This document shows positions 24,813 through 33,454 of a stretch of DNA of 64,000 bases, in pieces (within the stretch, counting starts at the first letter, position 1; each line of letters begins with the position of its first letter). Origin of the DNA: UBA6224 sp963800205 (GTDB lineage Bacteria; Patescibacteriota; Saccharimonadia; Saccharimonadales; UBA4665); the NCBI GenBank assembly GCA_963800205.1, contig CAWCZQ010000005.1, positions 448,630 through 512,629 on the forward strand, written 5' to 3'. Under the pieces are notes generated by a model. The model worked only from the letters and a program-made list of their open reading frames with translations, was not told the origin of the DNA and made no database searches. The position numbers and the translations under genes were made by a program.

Positions 24813-25574
24813 CTAATCCCGTAGCGCCTTTCCGGTCAGGTCAATAAAGACATCCTCAAGGTTGGCTTGCTCCACCTGTTGTTCTTTTTTGAAACCCTTT
24901 TTAATCAACTGTTTGATGAGGTTTTTGGGCGTATCGAGCTCCACGATTTCACCTCGATCCATAATAGCCACCCGGTCGCACAAAAGCTCGGCTTCGTCCA
25001 TGTAGTGCGTCGTCAATAACACCGTGACGCCCCTATCGCGGACCATTCGGATAAGGTCCCATAAGTTGCGCCGAGCTTGTGGATCCAATCCGGTGGTTGG
25101 TTCGTCCAGGAAAAATACTTTGGGGCTATGGACCAAGGCCGCCGCAATACTCAGCCGCTGGCGCTGACCGCCCGATAGCGATTCGGCATACGAATCTTTC
25201 TTTTCGCCCAGCTGGACGTCATCCAAAAACTCCTGAGTATTTACCTTTTCGCCATATGCCGCCGAAAACTGTTCGATAATCTCGGATAATTTTTGCTTAT
25301 CCTGAAATGAGGGACTTTGTGGCTGCACGCCTATGACGCGCCGGACATCCCATGGGCGCTTGGCGACGTCAATGCCATCAACCAGCACCGTGCCTGCGTC
25401 TATGGTTCTCATGGCTTCAATCATTTCGAGCGTGGTTGTTTTGCCAGCGCCATTGGGCCCCAATATGCCAAACACCTCGCCCCGACGCACGTCAAAACTT
25501 ATATTCTTGACGACCTGCTTGTTGTCGTAGCTTTTACTGAGATCTTTTACTGAGAGAATAATATCTTTTTTCAT
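24813..25574 (-). CDS. ABC transporter ATP-binding protein
   Basis: 253 residues. Walker A GPNGAGKTT, Q-loop VQPQSPSF, signature LSGGQRQRLSIA, Walker B VFFLDEPTTGLDPQ, switch His in TTHYMDEAE. Partner of the permease 24811-23702. A terminator at 25609-25642 isolates it from the small gene upstream. Confidence 0.95.
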   Translation of the reverse strand: MKKDIILSVKDLSKSYDNKQVVKNISFDVRRGEVFGILGPNGAGKTTTLEMIEAMRTIDAGTVLVDGIDVAKRPWDVRRVIGVQPQSPSFQDKQKLSEIIEQFSAAYGEKVNTQEFLDDVQLGEKKDSYAESLSGGQRQRLSIAAALVHSPKVFFLDEPTTGLDPQARRNLWDLIRMVRDRGVTVLLTTHYMDEAELLCDRVAIMDRGEIVELDTPKNLIKQLIKKGFKKEQQVEQANLEDVFIDLTGKALRD

Positions 25575-25608
25575 AACTTATCTAAAAGTAGCACCTCAAG
25601 ACCAAAAT

Positions 25609-25642
25609 AAAAACATCCGAGTTACGTAACCCGGATGTTTTT
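25609..25642. terminator. bidirectional terminator
   Basis: AAAAACATCCG and GTT/AAC arms pair with CGGATGTTTTT (one internal A-C mismatch, loop ACGT). It ends the transcript of the 64-residue gene on the minus strand and separates it from the ABC genes. Confidence 0.85.
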
Positions 25643-25658
25643 GTAGCTAATCGACTGA

Positions 25659-25853
25659 CTAGGCGCGCTTGACGGTCAAGAAACCGTTGCGTGGGTTTTC
25701 GTTAACTGTGTAGCCGTCTGGCAAGTCACAACCCTCTGGGCGTTCGTCCTTGCTGAAGTAGTAAATGCGCTGGTTCTTACCACCGCGAAGGGTGACTTCT
25801 TTGGAATTAAGATAGTACGTAACGCCCTTTGAGTTCGTGTGCTTGTAAGCCAT
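25659..25853 (-). CDS. conserved small basic protein
   Basis: 64 residues starting MAYKHTNSKGVTYYLNSK, with many aromatic, Lys and Arg residues and an ENPRNGFLTVKRA end. The pattern (short beta-rich, RIYYFSKDERPEG) looks like a conserved nucleic-acid or ribosome-associated mini-protein seen in Patescibacteria. That is recollection of sequence style, not a database match. It has its own strong promoter (TTGACA-N18-TATGTT), a purine-rich ribosome binding site and a terminator, so it is probably highly expressed. Confidence 0.8.
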   Translation of the reverse strand: MAYKHTNSKGVTYYLNSKEVTLRGGKNQRIYYFSKDERPEGCDLPDGYTVNENPRNGFLTVKRA

Positions 25854-25891
25854 GTAGCTTCTCCCTCTCTTACGAATTAGTTGGTACCCCT

Positions 25892-25921
25892 AACATACTC
25901 TGGGGTAAATTTATTTGTCAA
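25892..25921 (-). promoter_or_regulatory. promoter of the 64-residue protein gene
   Basis: Minus strand: TTGACA (25916-25921), 18 bases, TATGTT (25892-25897). The leader is about 30 bases and carries GGGAGAAG before the ATG. Confidence 0.7.
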
Positions 25922-26080
25922 CCCTGATAAATCGTTTTTGCACCCCAGTAGTGGCAATATGGTCATGTTTTTATAGCGTTTTTGTGTATAAACAAGAGAA
26001 AAATTATTGCTCTTATGGCTACTCATGTATTACACTGGTCGGTATAACCATAAACGCTTAAAGAAGGTGGTGTAAGAAGT

Positions 26081-26785
26081 ATGGATTTTACCAATCGTGG
26101 TCAACAACAAAATTCTCGTCCAACAAACCCATTTAATCCCGGGAGTCGGCCTGAAGAACCTAACCAAAAACCTAAGCCGGAGCACTCTGTGACCAAGACT
26201 ATCACTGAAAGTAAAAGTAAGTGGCTACGCTGGGGTGGCGGCGCTATCGTCATTATCGTTGCCGTGCTTATTGCCGCAGTACTGGCGCTCTTCATCGGCT
26301 TCAAGCCAGCATCAGAAGCTGAACTGATCGATACTGATAAACTCCAGGCGGTATTCCTCACCAACGATCAAGTCTACTTTGGTGACATTACTTCCATTAA
26401 CAACAAATACTTAGTGTTGAGCAACATCTACTACCTACAGTCTTCGTCGAAGACTTCGGCAAACAAAACCACGTCTGGCGATGTATCACTCATCAAGCTT
26501 GGTTGTGAGCTCCACAAGCCACAAGACCACATGGTCATAAGTCAGGATCAAGTGAGCTTCTGGGAAAACCTTACCAATGACGGGCAGGTAGCCAACGCCG
26601 TCAAGCAATACGAAAAGGCTAACCCTAAGGGTCAAAACTGTGACACCGCTAACCCGCAAAGCAACCCAGTTCAGGGTAGTGCAACCAAGGAAACAAGCAC
26701 GAATAACACCAGCCCTACTCCAGCGGCCAACACTACGCCCACCAAAGCCACTCCATCTACCGACGCTACCACTACTAACCCTTAG
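26081..26785 (+). CDS. membrane-anchored protein with Ser/Thr/Pro-rich tail
   Basis: 234 residues. A polar Pro/Asn-rich cytoplasmic start is followed by one membrane helix (about 52-72) and an extracytoplasmic domain with the segment DQVYFGDITSINNKYLVLSN, which recurs in Patescibacteria surface proteins. The tail is low-complexity Thr/Asn/Pro/Ala. A purine-rich AAGAAGG lies upstream of the ATG. Monocistronic, closed by the terminator at 26809. Function unknown. Confidence 0.75.
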   Translation: MDFTNRGQQQNSRPTNPFNPGSRPEEPNQKPKPEHSVTKTITESKSKWLRWGGGAIVIIVAVLIAAVLALFIGFKPASEAELIDTDKLQAVFLTNDQVYFGDITSINNKYLVLSNIYYLQSSSKTSANKTTSGDVSLIKLGCELHKPQDHMVISQDQVSFWENLTNDGQVANAVKQYEKANPKGQNCDTANPQSNPVQGSATKETSTNNTSPTPAANTTPTKATPSTDATTTNP

Positions 26786-26808
26786 TTAACTAATAGCTTC
26801 GGTCCATT

Positions 26809-26840
26809 CATACACCCGCCCACGGCGGGTGTATGTTTTT
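26809..26840 (+). terminator. intrinsic terminator
   Basis: 12-bp perfect stem CATACACCCGCC/GGCGGGTGTATG, three-base loop, five T. Confidence 0.95.
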
Positions 26841-26902
26841 AATGCCTGTAGTCGTACAGTAATCGTACCCTCACTTTTTCGCGGTTTCTTAGCAAGTCTA
26901 TT

Positions 26903-27505
26903 CTAGGAGAGAGTACGGCCAATTAGCTTTAGTACCAGCATGACAACAAAGCCAAGCAGGCTCAAAAAGGCGAGGACTATACTAATGCCAGCTAAGTCTG
27001 GCGCCCACTTGGGTGTATAAAAATCAAATTTATACAGATCTGGGTTGATATATGTTGTGGAAGCGTTGTGTTTCCGGACGTAATCTTGGATACAGCTAAT
27101 GCGATATCGCCCCGAAAAACCACTCGGTATTTTGGCTTCACAGTACTTTTGCGCTTCGGTGTAGATACGAGCATTGTCATCATTAGTCTGCTGGCTCTTA
27201 GCCCGGATGAGCCGATCGTAGGTATACTTGAGTTGAATGGGCGGATAGACGCTGTTATCACCGCCTGATAAGTCAGTGTTCATATGGTGGCTTACGTAAT
27301 CACGTAAATCTTGAAGAGCGCCATTCACATCTTTATTCTGCTGGTCGGCCACATAAACGTTTTCGCGTAATTGGGCCATGTGCAGATTATTGCTGCGGAG
27401 CTCATAAATCGCCACGGTCGTGAATATCAGAAATACCACAAACACATACCATGGTTTGATATTTTGCAGTTGGCGCGATAGGTGGTGCTGGTATCGTTTA
27501 TCCAT
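26903..27505 (-). CDS. hypothetical protein with two membrane helices
   Basis: 200 residues: membrane helix near residues 19-35, an extracytoplasmic region with two Cys (KYCEAKIP and YRISCIQDY) that may form a disulfide, and a C-terminal helix (about 172-196). TACAAT (27512-27517) ends six bases before the ATG, predicting a leaderless transcript. Family not recognised. Confidence 0.65.
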   Translation of the reverse strand: MDKRYQHHLSRQLQNIKPWYVFVVFLIFTTVAIYELRSNNLHMAQLRENVYVADQQNKDVNGALQDLRDYVSHHMNTDLSGGDNSVYPPIQLKYTYDRLIRAKSQQTNDDNARIYTEAQKYCEAKIPSGFSGRYRISCIQDYVRKHNASTTYINPDLYKFDFYTPKWAPDLAGISIVLAFLSLLGFVVMLVLKLIGRTLS

Positions 27506-27550
27506 ATTTGTATTGTAGTGTTTGTTACAAGTCTAGCACAGGGTGCATGC

Positions 27551-27556
27551 TAGAAT
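27551..27556 (+). promoter_or_regulatory. extended -10 of murC
   Basis: TGCTAGAAT ends six bases before the ATG at 27563, so transcription should start on the start codon. No -35 match is seen; the TGn extension compensates. Confidence 0.6.
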
Positions 27557-27562
27557 GAGCAC

Positions 27563-28861
27563 ATGCATATCTACTTCTCTGGTATCGGAGGTACGGCCAT
27601 CGGACCTTTAGCTTTAATTGCAAAGCAGGCAGGCTACGAAGTGAGCGGCTCCGACAAGCAAGATTCACAGTATATCCACTATTTACAGGACCACGGTATT
27701 AGTAACATCCAGATTGGCCAGACTCGTCAAACCATAGCTAGCGTTCACGATAAGCATCCCGTCGATTGGGTGGTGTACACGTCGGCGTTGACCCTAGAGA
27801 ACCCCGACGCACCGGAGCTTGCTTACGCCAAAGAAATGAGTATCAAAATAAGCAAACGTGACGAGCTGCTCAACCAGATCATCCAAGAAAAAGCCCTCAA
27901 GCTTATAGCGGTGGCTGGCACGCATGGCAAAACCACTACGACAGCGATGATTATTTGGATTTGTAAGCAACTCGGCATACCAATAAGCTACTCTGTTGGT
28001 GCTAAGATCGGCTTTGGTGACATGGGTGAATATGATCCGGCCAGCGACTATTTCGTCTACGAATGCGACGAGTTCGATCGGAACTTTTTGGCCTTCGAGC
28101 CCCATCTGAGTCTCATCACCGGCGTATCGTGGGACCACCACGAGATTTTTCCAACCCGCGAAGATTATCAGTCGGCATTCCGAGAATTTATCAGCCAAAG
28201 TCAGAGCACAATCATCTGGCAAGATGATAAAGATTACCTCGATATAGAAGAAAATCCTGCCACTATTTTTGTCCAAAATCCTGACGACCCGGCAGTCGCC
28301 CATCTGAAATTAAAGGGCCTCTACAACCGGCTCGATGCTTGGCAAGCCGCTCAAACCGTCCACCAGGCAACCGGCGAACCGCTCATAAAACTGCTCGGTA
28401 TCGTTAATGAGTTCCCTGGTCTGCAGCGTCGCATGGAGCTGCTGATACCAAATCTTTACAGCGACTACGCTCACACACCCGAAAAGATTCGCGGCGCCAT
28501 GAGTGTCGCAATGGAGATGGCAGCCGACAAAAATCAAGAACTAATTGTTGTATACGAGCCACTGACTAACCGTCGACAGCATTTTATGATGGACGATTAT
28601 CAAGATTGTTTTAACGGCGCCAGTAATGTGTACTGGACGCCGAGCTACCTAGCGCGCGAGGATCCCAACCAACGCATCATACCGCCCGAAGAGCTCATAA
28701 CGCACCTCGCGGACCCGTCTGTCGCCACTCCAGCCGCCCTCGATGATAGCCTGGCTGAACGGATCAAGCAGCACCTAGCTGATGGCGCAATGGTCGTTGG
28801 CATGGCCGGTGGCGGTGGTGGCTCACTCGACGAGTGGCTCCGTACGAACTTCGTTTCTTAG
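27563..28861 (+). CDS. murC: Mur ligase, UDP-N-acetylmuramate--L-alanine ligase type
   Basis: 432 residues. N-terminal Rossmann fold with GIGGTAIGPLAL, ATP-binding GTHGKTTTT at 119-127, central-domain ECDEFDRNFLAF and GVSWDHHEIFPT, and a C-terminal ligase domain with SDYAHTPEKIRGAM. It adds the first amino acid of the peptide stem to UDP-MurNAc. The related recycling enzyme Mpl cannot be excluded by eye. It begins on a predicted leaderless transcript and ends three bases before the convergent Nudix gene. Confidence 0.85.
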   Translation: MHIYFSGIGGTAIGPLALIAKQAGYEVSGSDKQDSQYIHYLQDHGISNIQIGQTRQTIASVHDKHPVDWVVYTSALTLENPDAPELAYAKEMSIKISKRDELLNQIIQEKALKLIAVAGTHGKTTTTAMIIWICKQLGIPISYSVGAKIGFGDMGEYDPASDYFVYECDEFDRNFLAFEPHLSLITGVSWDHHEIFPTREDYQSAFREFISQSQSTIIWQDDKDYLDIEENPATIFVQNPDDPAVAHLKLKGLYNRLDAWQAAQTVHQATGEPLIKLLGIVNEFPGLQRRMELLIPNLYSDYAHTPEKIRGAMSVAMEMAADKNQELIVVYEPLTNRRQHFMMDDYQDCFNGASNVYWTPSYLAREDPNQRIIPPEELITHLADPSVATPAALDDSLAERIKQHLADGAMVVGMAGGGGGSLDEWLRTNFVS

Positions 28862-28864
28862 TGT

Positions 28865-29314
28865 TTAGACATCCCAGCCGTACTCAAAATAAGATTTGCC
28901 GGCACGATATGCCCGCAGCATTGCAGCAAGCGAAGGGACGACATTGCTTGGCAAATTATCAAGTTCGAGCCATGTTAGCTCGGCATGTACCTGAGGTTCG
29001 GCATTGGCAAGCTCACCATCCCACGACGTTACTTCAAACATCATATCTACCCAGCTATTGTCTTCGTCAGGCTCTTGACGATGGCAGAACAATACCGGCA
29101 AAAGCTGGCTCGGCTGCAGGGTGACACCTACTTCTTCTCGAGCCTCTCGTATAGCAGCCGACGAAAAACTTTCGTGCTGCTCGACCTTACCTGCAGGCAA
29201 GCCATAATGATCATTCATCCATGACGTGTTTGCCCGTAGCAAAAAGGCTATCTTGTTACCATCACGGAAGATTACGTACGCCGCTGCCTTCGGCGTCGCT
29301 GCGCCGACACTCAT
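28865..29314 (-). CDS. NUDIX hydrolase
   Basis: 149 residues with the Nudix box between residues 42 and 64 (GKVEQHESF..REAREEVGV). It hydrolyses a nucleoside diphosphate linked to another moiety; the substrate is unknown. Last gene of the operon mutY-ORF-tsaC-mazG-nudix; its start overlaps the mazG stop by four bases. With MazG upstream this looks like a nucleotide-pool cleaning pair. Confidence 0.9.
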   Translation of the reverse strand: MSVGAATPKAAAYVIFRDGNKIAFLLRANTSWMNDHYGLPAGKVEQHESFSSAAIREAREEVGVTLQPSQLLPVLFCHRQEPDEDNSWVDMMFEVTSWDGELANAEPQVHAELTWLELDNLPSNVVPSLAAMLRAYRAGKSYFEYGWDV

Positions 29315-29649
29315 CGGTTGTCGCCGCTTCCCTGTATCTTGTTGCGTTTCTGGCGGTCACGTAGCTTTGCAATGTTTACCTGGCCGACTTCATCAAAATT
29401 ATAGCCAAGATGTTTAGCCAGTACCGCCAAGTACCAGAGCACATCGCCCATTTCTTTGATGAGTTCCTTTTTGGTTTCTTCCGACACTTCACCGTCAAAA
29501 TCTCTAATGATTTTCTTAACTTTTTCGGCTACTTCGCCGGCTTCGCCGCTAATGCCAAGCACCCAGTGGCTCAAGTCCTTGAGGTCGTCCCCGCTCCATT
29601 GAGCAGTCACCAGCGCCTCAGTTTGGTAGTCATCTAATGTCATTGCCAT
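29311..29649 (-). CDS. MazG-like nucleotide pyrophosphohydrolase
   Basis: 112 residues. The MazG four-helix fold is visible: GISGEAGEVAEKVKK provides the ExxE half-site and KEMGDVLWYLAVLAKHLG the ExxD half-site that bind magnesium. It probably converts (d)NTPs to monophosphates. Overlaps the tsaC stop by one base (TAATG). Confidence 0.88.
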   Translation of the reverse strand: MAMTLDDYQTEALVTAQWSGDDLKDLSHWVLGISGEAGEVAEKVKKIIRDFDGEVSEETKKELIKEMGDVLWYLAVLAKHLGYNFDEVGQVNIAKLRDRQKRNKIQGSGDNR

Positions 29650-30221
29650 TATGGTTCAATCCTTCCGTTTTCATTGATTATAACTGCACCCTCGCGGATC
29701 ACTTCAATGGCATCATCTATCATCCGAATGACGGTTGATGGTTTTCGGCCCGACAAATCGCCACCATCGGCGTATGCGTCTATCGCTTCACTAAAGTAGT
29801 CGCGGGCCTGTGCCACCGTAGTAGCCGGTGGTTCGCCGGGCTGGTTAGCACTACTCGTCATCAGGGGGCCAGTTTTTGTTAATAAGGCGTTTAAGGAGGC
29901 GTCGTCGGGGATACGGACTGCTAAACTTTGCCTGCCGTCGTGGAGATACGACAAATTATCGCCGCAGGGGAGTATGACACTGACAGGTCCCGGCCAAAAT
30001 TGAGCGACTGCCGTCACATAGCGGCGTGGTATACCCAACTCTACTAGTTGTTCGATGTTAGCGGCTATAAGCGTCCCAGGCTTGCGCTCGCGATGCTTGA
30101 GTTGATACAAGCGCTGCACCGCCTGCCGGTCGCTAGCACGAGCAACAACACCATATACTGTGTCCGTCGGGATAACAGCAATAGAACCGGGTGTTACCAA
30201 TACATCGGCAATATCATTCAC
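29649..30221 (-). CDS. tsaC: threonylcarbamoyl-AMP synthase (Sua5/YciO/YrdC family)
   Basis: 190 residues. Family landmarks: VIPTDTVYGVVARA near the start, LKHRERKPGTL for ATP/threonine binding, WPGPVSVIL, LAVRIPD and TSSANQPGEPPATT. It makes threonylcarbamoyl-AMP from Thr, bicarbonate and ATP for t6A37 of ANN-decoding tRNAs, which include the three CAT tRNAs encoded here. Short form without the Sua5 C-terminal domain. Confidence 0.92.
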   Translation of the reverse strand: MNDIADVLVTPGSIAVIPTDTVYGVVARASDRQAVQRLYQLKHRERKPGTLIAANIEQLVELGIPRRYVTAVAQFWPGPVSVILPCGDNLSYLHDGRQSLAVRIPDDASLNALLTKTGPLMTSSANQPGEPPATTVAQARDYFSEAIDAYADGGDLSGRKPSTVIRMIDDAIEVIREGAVIINENGRIEP

Positions 30222-30226
30222 GCTAC

Positions 30227-30622
30227 TTAGAATAGCGTGATATTGTTGGTGCGCAAATAGGCGTAGGTGGCGAGCAGGCCTAATCCCAGCACTATAATAA
30301 CCGTAGCGGCAATTGCCATACCCACGCCAGGCTGTCGCGGCGCCTTGGGTGGCTTAGCGGCCTTCACGGGCTTTTCGGTTGGCGCATCTTTTTTCTTGTC
30401 CTTGCCTTCTTCTGGGGGAGCAGGTGCTGGTTTATCGGCTGGCGTCTCTGCCGGAGGCTGCTCGGCCGGCTTTGCAGCCTGTGGCTGACGCACATCCATC
30501 ACTGGTTTGTGGCCGGTCTCTGCGGGTCTGGCAGCTGGCGCTGCAGCTTCAGGGGCCGCCGGCGCGGGTGGCGCGGGGTTAGGTTTTGGTGGTTGTGAGC
30601 CGGGTACAGTAGGCTGATCCAT
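30227..30622 (-). CDS. Pro/Ala/Lys-rich tail-anchored membrane protein
   Basis: 131 residues, nearly all Pro, Ala, Lys, Glu and Gln in the first about 100, then one membrane helix (about 103-122) and a short end. Disordered cytoplasmic linker with C-terminal anchor topology. TATAAT (30632-30637) ends nine bases before the ATG. It starts 22 bases after mutY and ends five bases before tsaC. Function unknown. Confidence 0.7.
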   Translation of the reverse strand: MDQPTVPGSQPPKPNPAPPAPAAPEAAAPAARPAETGHKPVMDVRQPQAAKPAEQPPAETPADKPAPAPPEEGKDKKKDAPTEKPVKAAKPPKAPRQPGVGMAIAATVIIVLGLGLLATYAYLRTNNITLF

Positions 30623-30643
30623 AATGGCTCTATTATAACATGC

Positions 30644-31471
30644 TTATGCTAACTGGTACTGCTGACCATCGCGGCGTATCATTCCCTCTCGTTCCAAATC
30701 GGTAAGTACTTTCCCGATACGATCGTCTTCGATTGTTTCGAAAATTTCAGTCTCATGGAGCTGCCCAGCACTCAATAGCCGCAGCACCTGCCCGCGCAGC
30801 TGCCGCACCGAGCCTTCAAACCTCGACTGTTTGGTGTAGTGTTTGCTCTTGGCCAGGTTGCTATTACCCTGCTTTTTCAGGTACGTCCCGTAATCCATCA
30901 TTGCCCAATAAAAATCGCGGGGTTGTTCGGTCGGCACCAGTTGCTGCATGAGAGCAGTGAGCTGCTTATCAGTAATCTCTGTGTTGTCAGCAAAAAAGTG
31001 ATGGAATAAGACCGTCCGGATATTGGTTTCGACGAATACGACTGGCAGGTTGTGGGCATACGCCACTATTGCACCGCCCGTATTTACACCTATGCCCGGC
31101 AACGTTTTTAATAGCTCGACCGTATCTGGCCACACCCCATGATGCTCTCGCTGTACCTGCTGCGCCGCCTGCCACAAAAACTTAGCACGACGGTTATAGC
31201 CGAGCCCCTGCCAAGCAATAAGGACATCACCGAGCGCTGCCTTAGCTAGCGATTGCGTCGTCGGAAATCGTTGCAAAAAAGCCTCATATTTAGGGATGAC
31301 ACGACCTACTTGAGTTTGTTGCAACATGAGTTCGCTCACCACGATGCGGTAAGTATCGTAGTCGCCAGTTGATGACGGGGCACGCCATGGCAGGCCAGGG
31401 CGGCCCTGCAACATATAAAACTCGAATAGCGTTTTCCAAAACCGTTTAATCTCCGCATTAGTTAGCTGCAT
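30644..31471 (-). CDS. MutY-like A/G-specific adenine glycosylase lacking iron-sulfur cluster
   Basis: 275 residues of the HhH-GPD DNA glycosylase family. SELMLQQTQV contains the Glu (E47) that MutY uses for base protonation. The helix-hairpin-helix LPGIGVNTGGAIVAYA is at about 124-139. The Asp that activates water in MutY is replaced by Glu (E148 in VFVETNIRT). There is no cysteine anywhere, so the [4Fe-4S] loop is missing. The C-terminus looks like a winged helix rather than the Nudix-like 8-oxoG-recognition domain. TACAAT (31478-31483) ends six bases before the ATG. Confidence 0.85.
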   Translation of the reverse strand: MQLTNAEIKRFWKTLFEFYMLQGRPGLPWRAPSSTGDYDTYRIVVSELMLQQTQVGRVIPKYEAFLQRFPTTQSLAKAALGDVLIAWQGLGYNRRAKFLWQAAQQVQREHHGVWPDTVELLKTLPGIGVNTGGAIVAYAHNLPVVFVETNIRTVLFHHFFADNTEITDKQLTALMQQLVPTEQPRDFYWAMMDYGTYLKKQGNSNLAKSKHYTKQSRFEGSVRQLRGQVLRLLSAGQLHETEIFETIEDDRIGKVLTDLEREGMIRRDGQQYQLA

Positions 31472-31509
31472 AAGACCATTGTATACACTTGCCTGCTCAC
31501 ACTTCTAGG

Positions 31510-32379
31510 ATGCGCTATACTTATAAGGTTGTGATCATAATCATTTTTCTGATTCGTACGTTATGGCGACTTATGGTATTGGCCCTCGGGGTTGCACTGT
31601 CATACGTTGCGGCCTTTATTGCACTGCCATACTTAGACGGAGAGTTACCATTTTTCTTTGCACTGCTTGCTGTGTACGTGGCTATGGCCTACTTTGTCTT
31701 TCCCGCACTCATGCGTACCTGGCGGCTGTTGATTCGGCCAGACCACATTCCGCTGTACGTTACCACTCGTGACGGTATTCCGTCTGATCCGGTTAATGTT
31801 GCTGTCGTGGCCAAATCTCGCCGACATTTCGTGAGAGCAATGAAAAAGGCCGGCTGGTACACCGCTGATAAAGCAACACTTCGCAATAGTCTCCGAGAAG
31901 CAAGGGCGGTTATATTCAATCGGCCCTACCCCAACGCACCCTTCAGTAAACTTTACTTATTCAACCGGCCGCAAGATCTCGGCTTTCAGATCCCTTACGG
32001 ACCAAGCAATAGCCCCAGGCAACGCCACCATGTGCGTTTTTGGCAGTTGAATGCGGGGAGCGATCCTCATGGGCACGGATCATTCTGGCGCCGGCACTTC
32101 AGGCAATTTATTGGCAAACAAAACACTATTTGGATAGGCGCAGCCATAGACGACGTCAACCCTTATGGCATACGATGGTACAACCTGCAAATTACCCACA
32201 ACACGCATCCACTACACCATCAGGAGCGCGACTTTCTGATTAAATCGCTGAGGGGCAGCGGCCGAGTTAAAAACATCAGTGAAATCAAATCGGGCGAACC
32301 GTTTCAGATGCGAAGCCAGCAAGTTGGCGTAAGCTTTGTTTGCGATGGTAAGCTCAAAATTGTTGAGCTCAACAAGTAG
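31510..32379 (+). CDS. membrane protein with LssY-like C-terminal domain
   Basis: 289 residues from the ATG at 31510. Two to three membrane helices fill the first about 75 residues. The soluble part contains SDPVNVAVVAKSRRHFVRAM, then AGWYTADKATL, LFNRPQDLGFQ and the RHHVRFWQL motif, matching the LssY C-terminal domain found fused to PAP2 phosphatases in other bacteria. Here it stands alone. Biochemical role unknown. A TTG at 31489 would add seven residues. Head to head with mutY. Confidence 0.75.
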   Translation: MRYTYKVVIIIIFLIRTLWRLMVLALGVALSYVAAFIALPYLDGELPFFFALLAVYVAMAYFVFPALMRTWRLLIRPDHIPLYVTTRDGIPSDPVNVAVVAKSRRHFVRAMKKAGWYTADKATLRNSLREARAVIFNRPYPNAPFSKLYLFNRPQDLGFQIPYGPSNSPRQRHHVRFWQLNAGSDPHGHGSFWRRHFRQFIGKQNTIWIGAAIDDVNPYGIRWYNLQITHNTHPLHHQERDFLIKSLRGSGRVKNISEIKSGEPFQMRSQQVGVSFVCDGKLKIVELNK

Positions 32380-32382
32380 TTG

Positions 32383-33396
32383 CTACTGGAAAGTAAACGA
32401 CTTAAGCATTGCCTCGACGGTATCTTTGAGGTTGCCCTTCCACGAGGTAGAGCTGATAGTCAGTGGCGATTGAGCGCTCTTAGCGCAGACTTCGTTAGCA
32501 CAGTTTATAAACGTAACGTTAATGAGCGGGTCGACGCTGGTGATGTCTGTCTTGGGCACATAGCCAGCGTACTGGTAGCCAGCGTCTCCGGTAATATACA
32601 CACCGTCCATACCGCCTTTTGTGGTCGTCTCTGCAAACTGCAAATAGCTAATATAGGTTGAGCCCCGCTGGCCGGCAGAAGGATGTGTGTAGTCGACCTT
32701 TTGGCTCTCGAGCACCGCCACGGCATTTCCCTTGCTGAGCTCTTCGGGGTTAGCCTGCTTGGGGCGGACAGTTAGCAACACTTTGCCCTGAGTGGTTTGG
32801 CCGTTTGCATCGGTGAGCGTCGTAATGGGCGACGTTATGGTCAGTACCCCATTGTGTTCGGCTGGTTCCCAATCTTCTGGGTGATCTACCGACAGAGAGA
32901 AATTGCTCGATTCGTAGGTCGTCATCTGCTTGGTAAATGGATCTTGCTGGCCGCTAGGCGACGGCGTTTCCTTATCTGTTTGCGGTGAAGTTTTAGCGGT
33001 ATTCTGAACGGCCGTTGGCTCGTCCTTAAACTTTTTTTCGTACACCCAAAAAGCGGCGGCTCCCCCGCCCATTAGTAGCAATACCAACAATACTATCAAG
33101 ATAGTATTGCGTACTTTGTGCGACTTTTTGGGTTTATCGTTGCGTAAGTTTCGTAAGTATTCCAGCCGAGCTTGATGCTCGTCCGAAATGGGGTTTGGCT
33201 TACTGGCTGCAGCTGTTGGGGCTGGGGGAGTAGTAGCTGACTGGTCGGTAGCTTTGGGGTTAGGTGTAGGTTGAAACACGGGACCTTTCTCGCGGGTTGC
33301 GGGTGCCGGTGGCGCCGACGGAATCTTAACGGCTTTGCCGAGTTCTGGAGCACCAGGAGTGTTATAACGCGCTGGATCTGGTTTGCGTTCTGCCAT
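32383..33396 (-). CDS. membrane-anchored protein with Pro-rich N-terminus
   Basis: 337 residues. About 100 disordered residues rich in Pro/Ala/Thr, a basic KPKKSHKVR stop-transfer, a membrane helix (about 103-123) and an exported domain of about 170 residues. The exported part begins with FSLSVDHPEDWEP, a PsbP/DUF-like pattern common in small extracytoplasmic lipoprotein-type domains, and carries two Cys (INCANEVCAK). TATACT (33403-33408) ends six bases before the ATG. Convergent with the LssY gene, three bases apart. Confidence 0.75.
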   Translation of the reverse strand: MAERKPDPARYNTPGAPELGKAVKIPSAPPAPATREKGPVFQPTPNPKATDQSATTPPAPTAAASKPNPISDEHQARLEYLRNLRNDKPKKSHKVRNTILIVLLVLLLMGGGAAAFWVYEKKFKDEPTAVQNTAKTSPQTDKETPSPSGQQDPFTKQMTTYESSNFSLSVDHPEDWEPAEHNGVLTITSPITTLTDANGQTTQGKVLLTVRPKQANPEELSKGNAVAVLESQKVDYTHPSAGQRGSTYISYLQFAETTTKGGMDGVYITGDAGYQYAGYVPKTDITSVDPLINVTFINCANEVCAKSAQSPLTISSTSWKGNLKDTVEAMLKSFTFQ

Positions 33397-33454
33397 GGTT
33401 ACAGTATAACGATAGGAGCGTAAGCATTAAAGCCCACACAAGTTGTGATATTTA

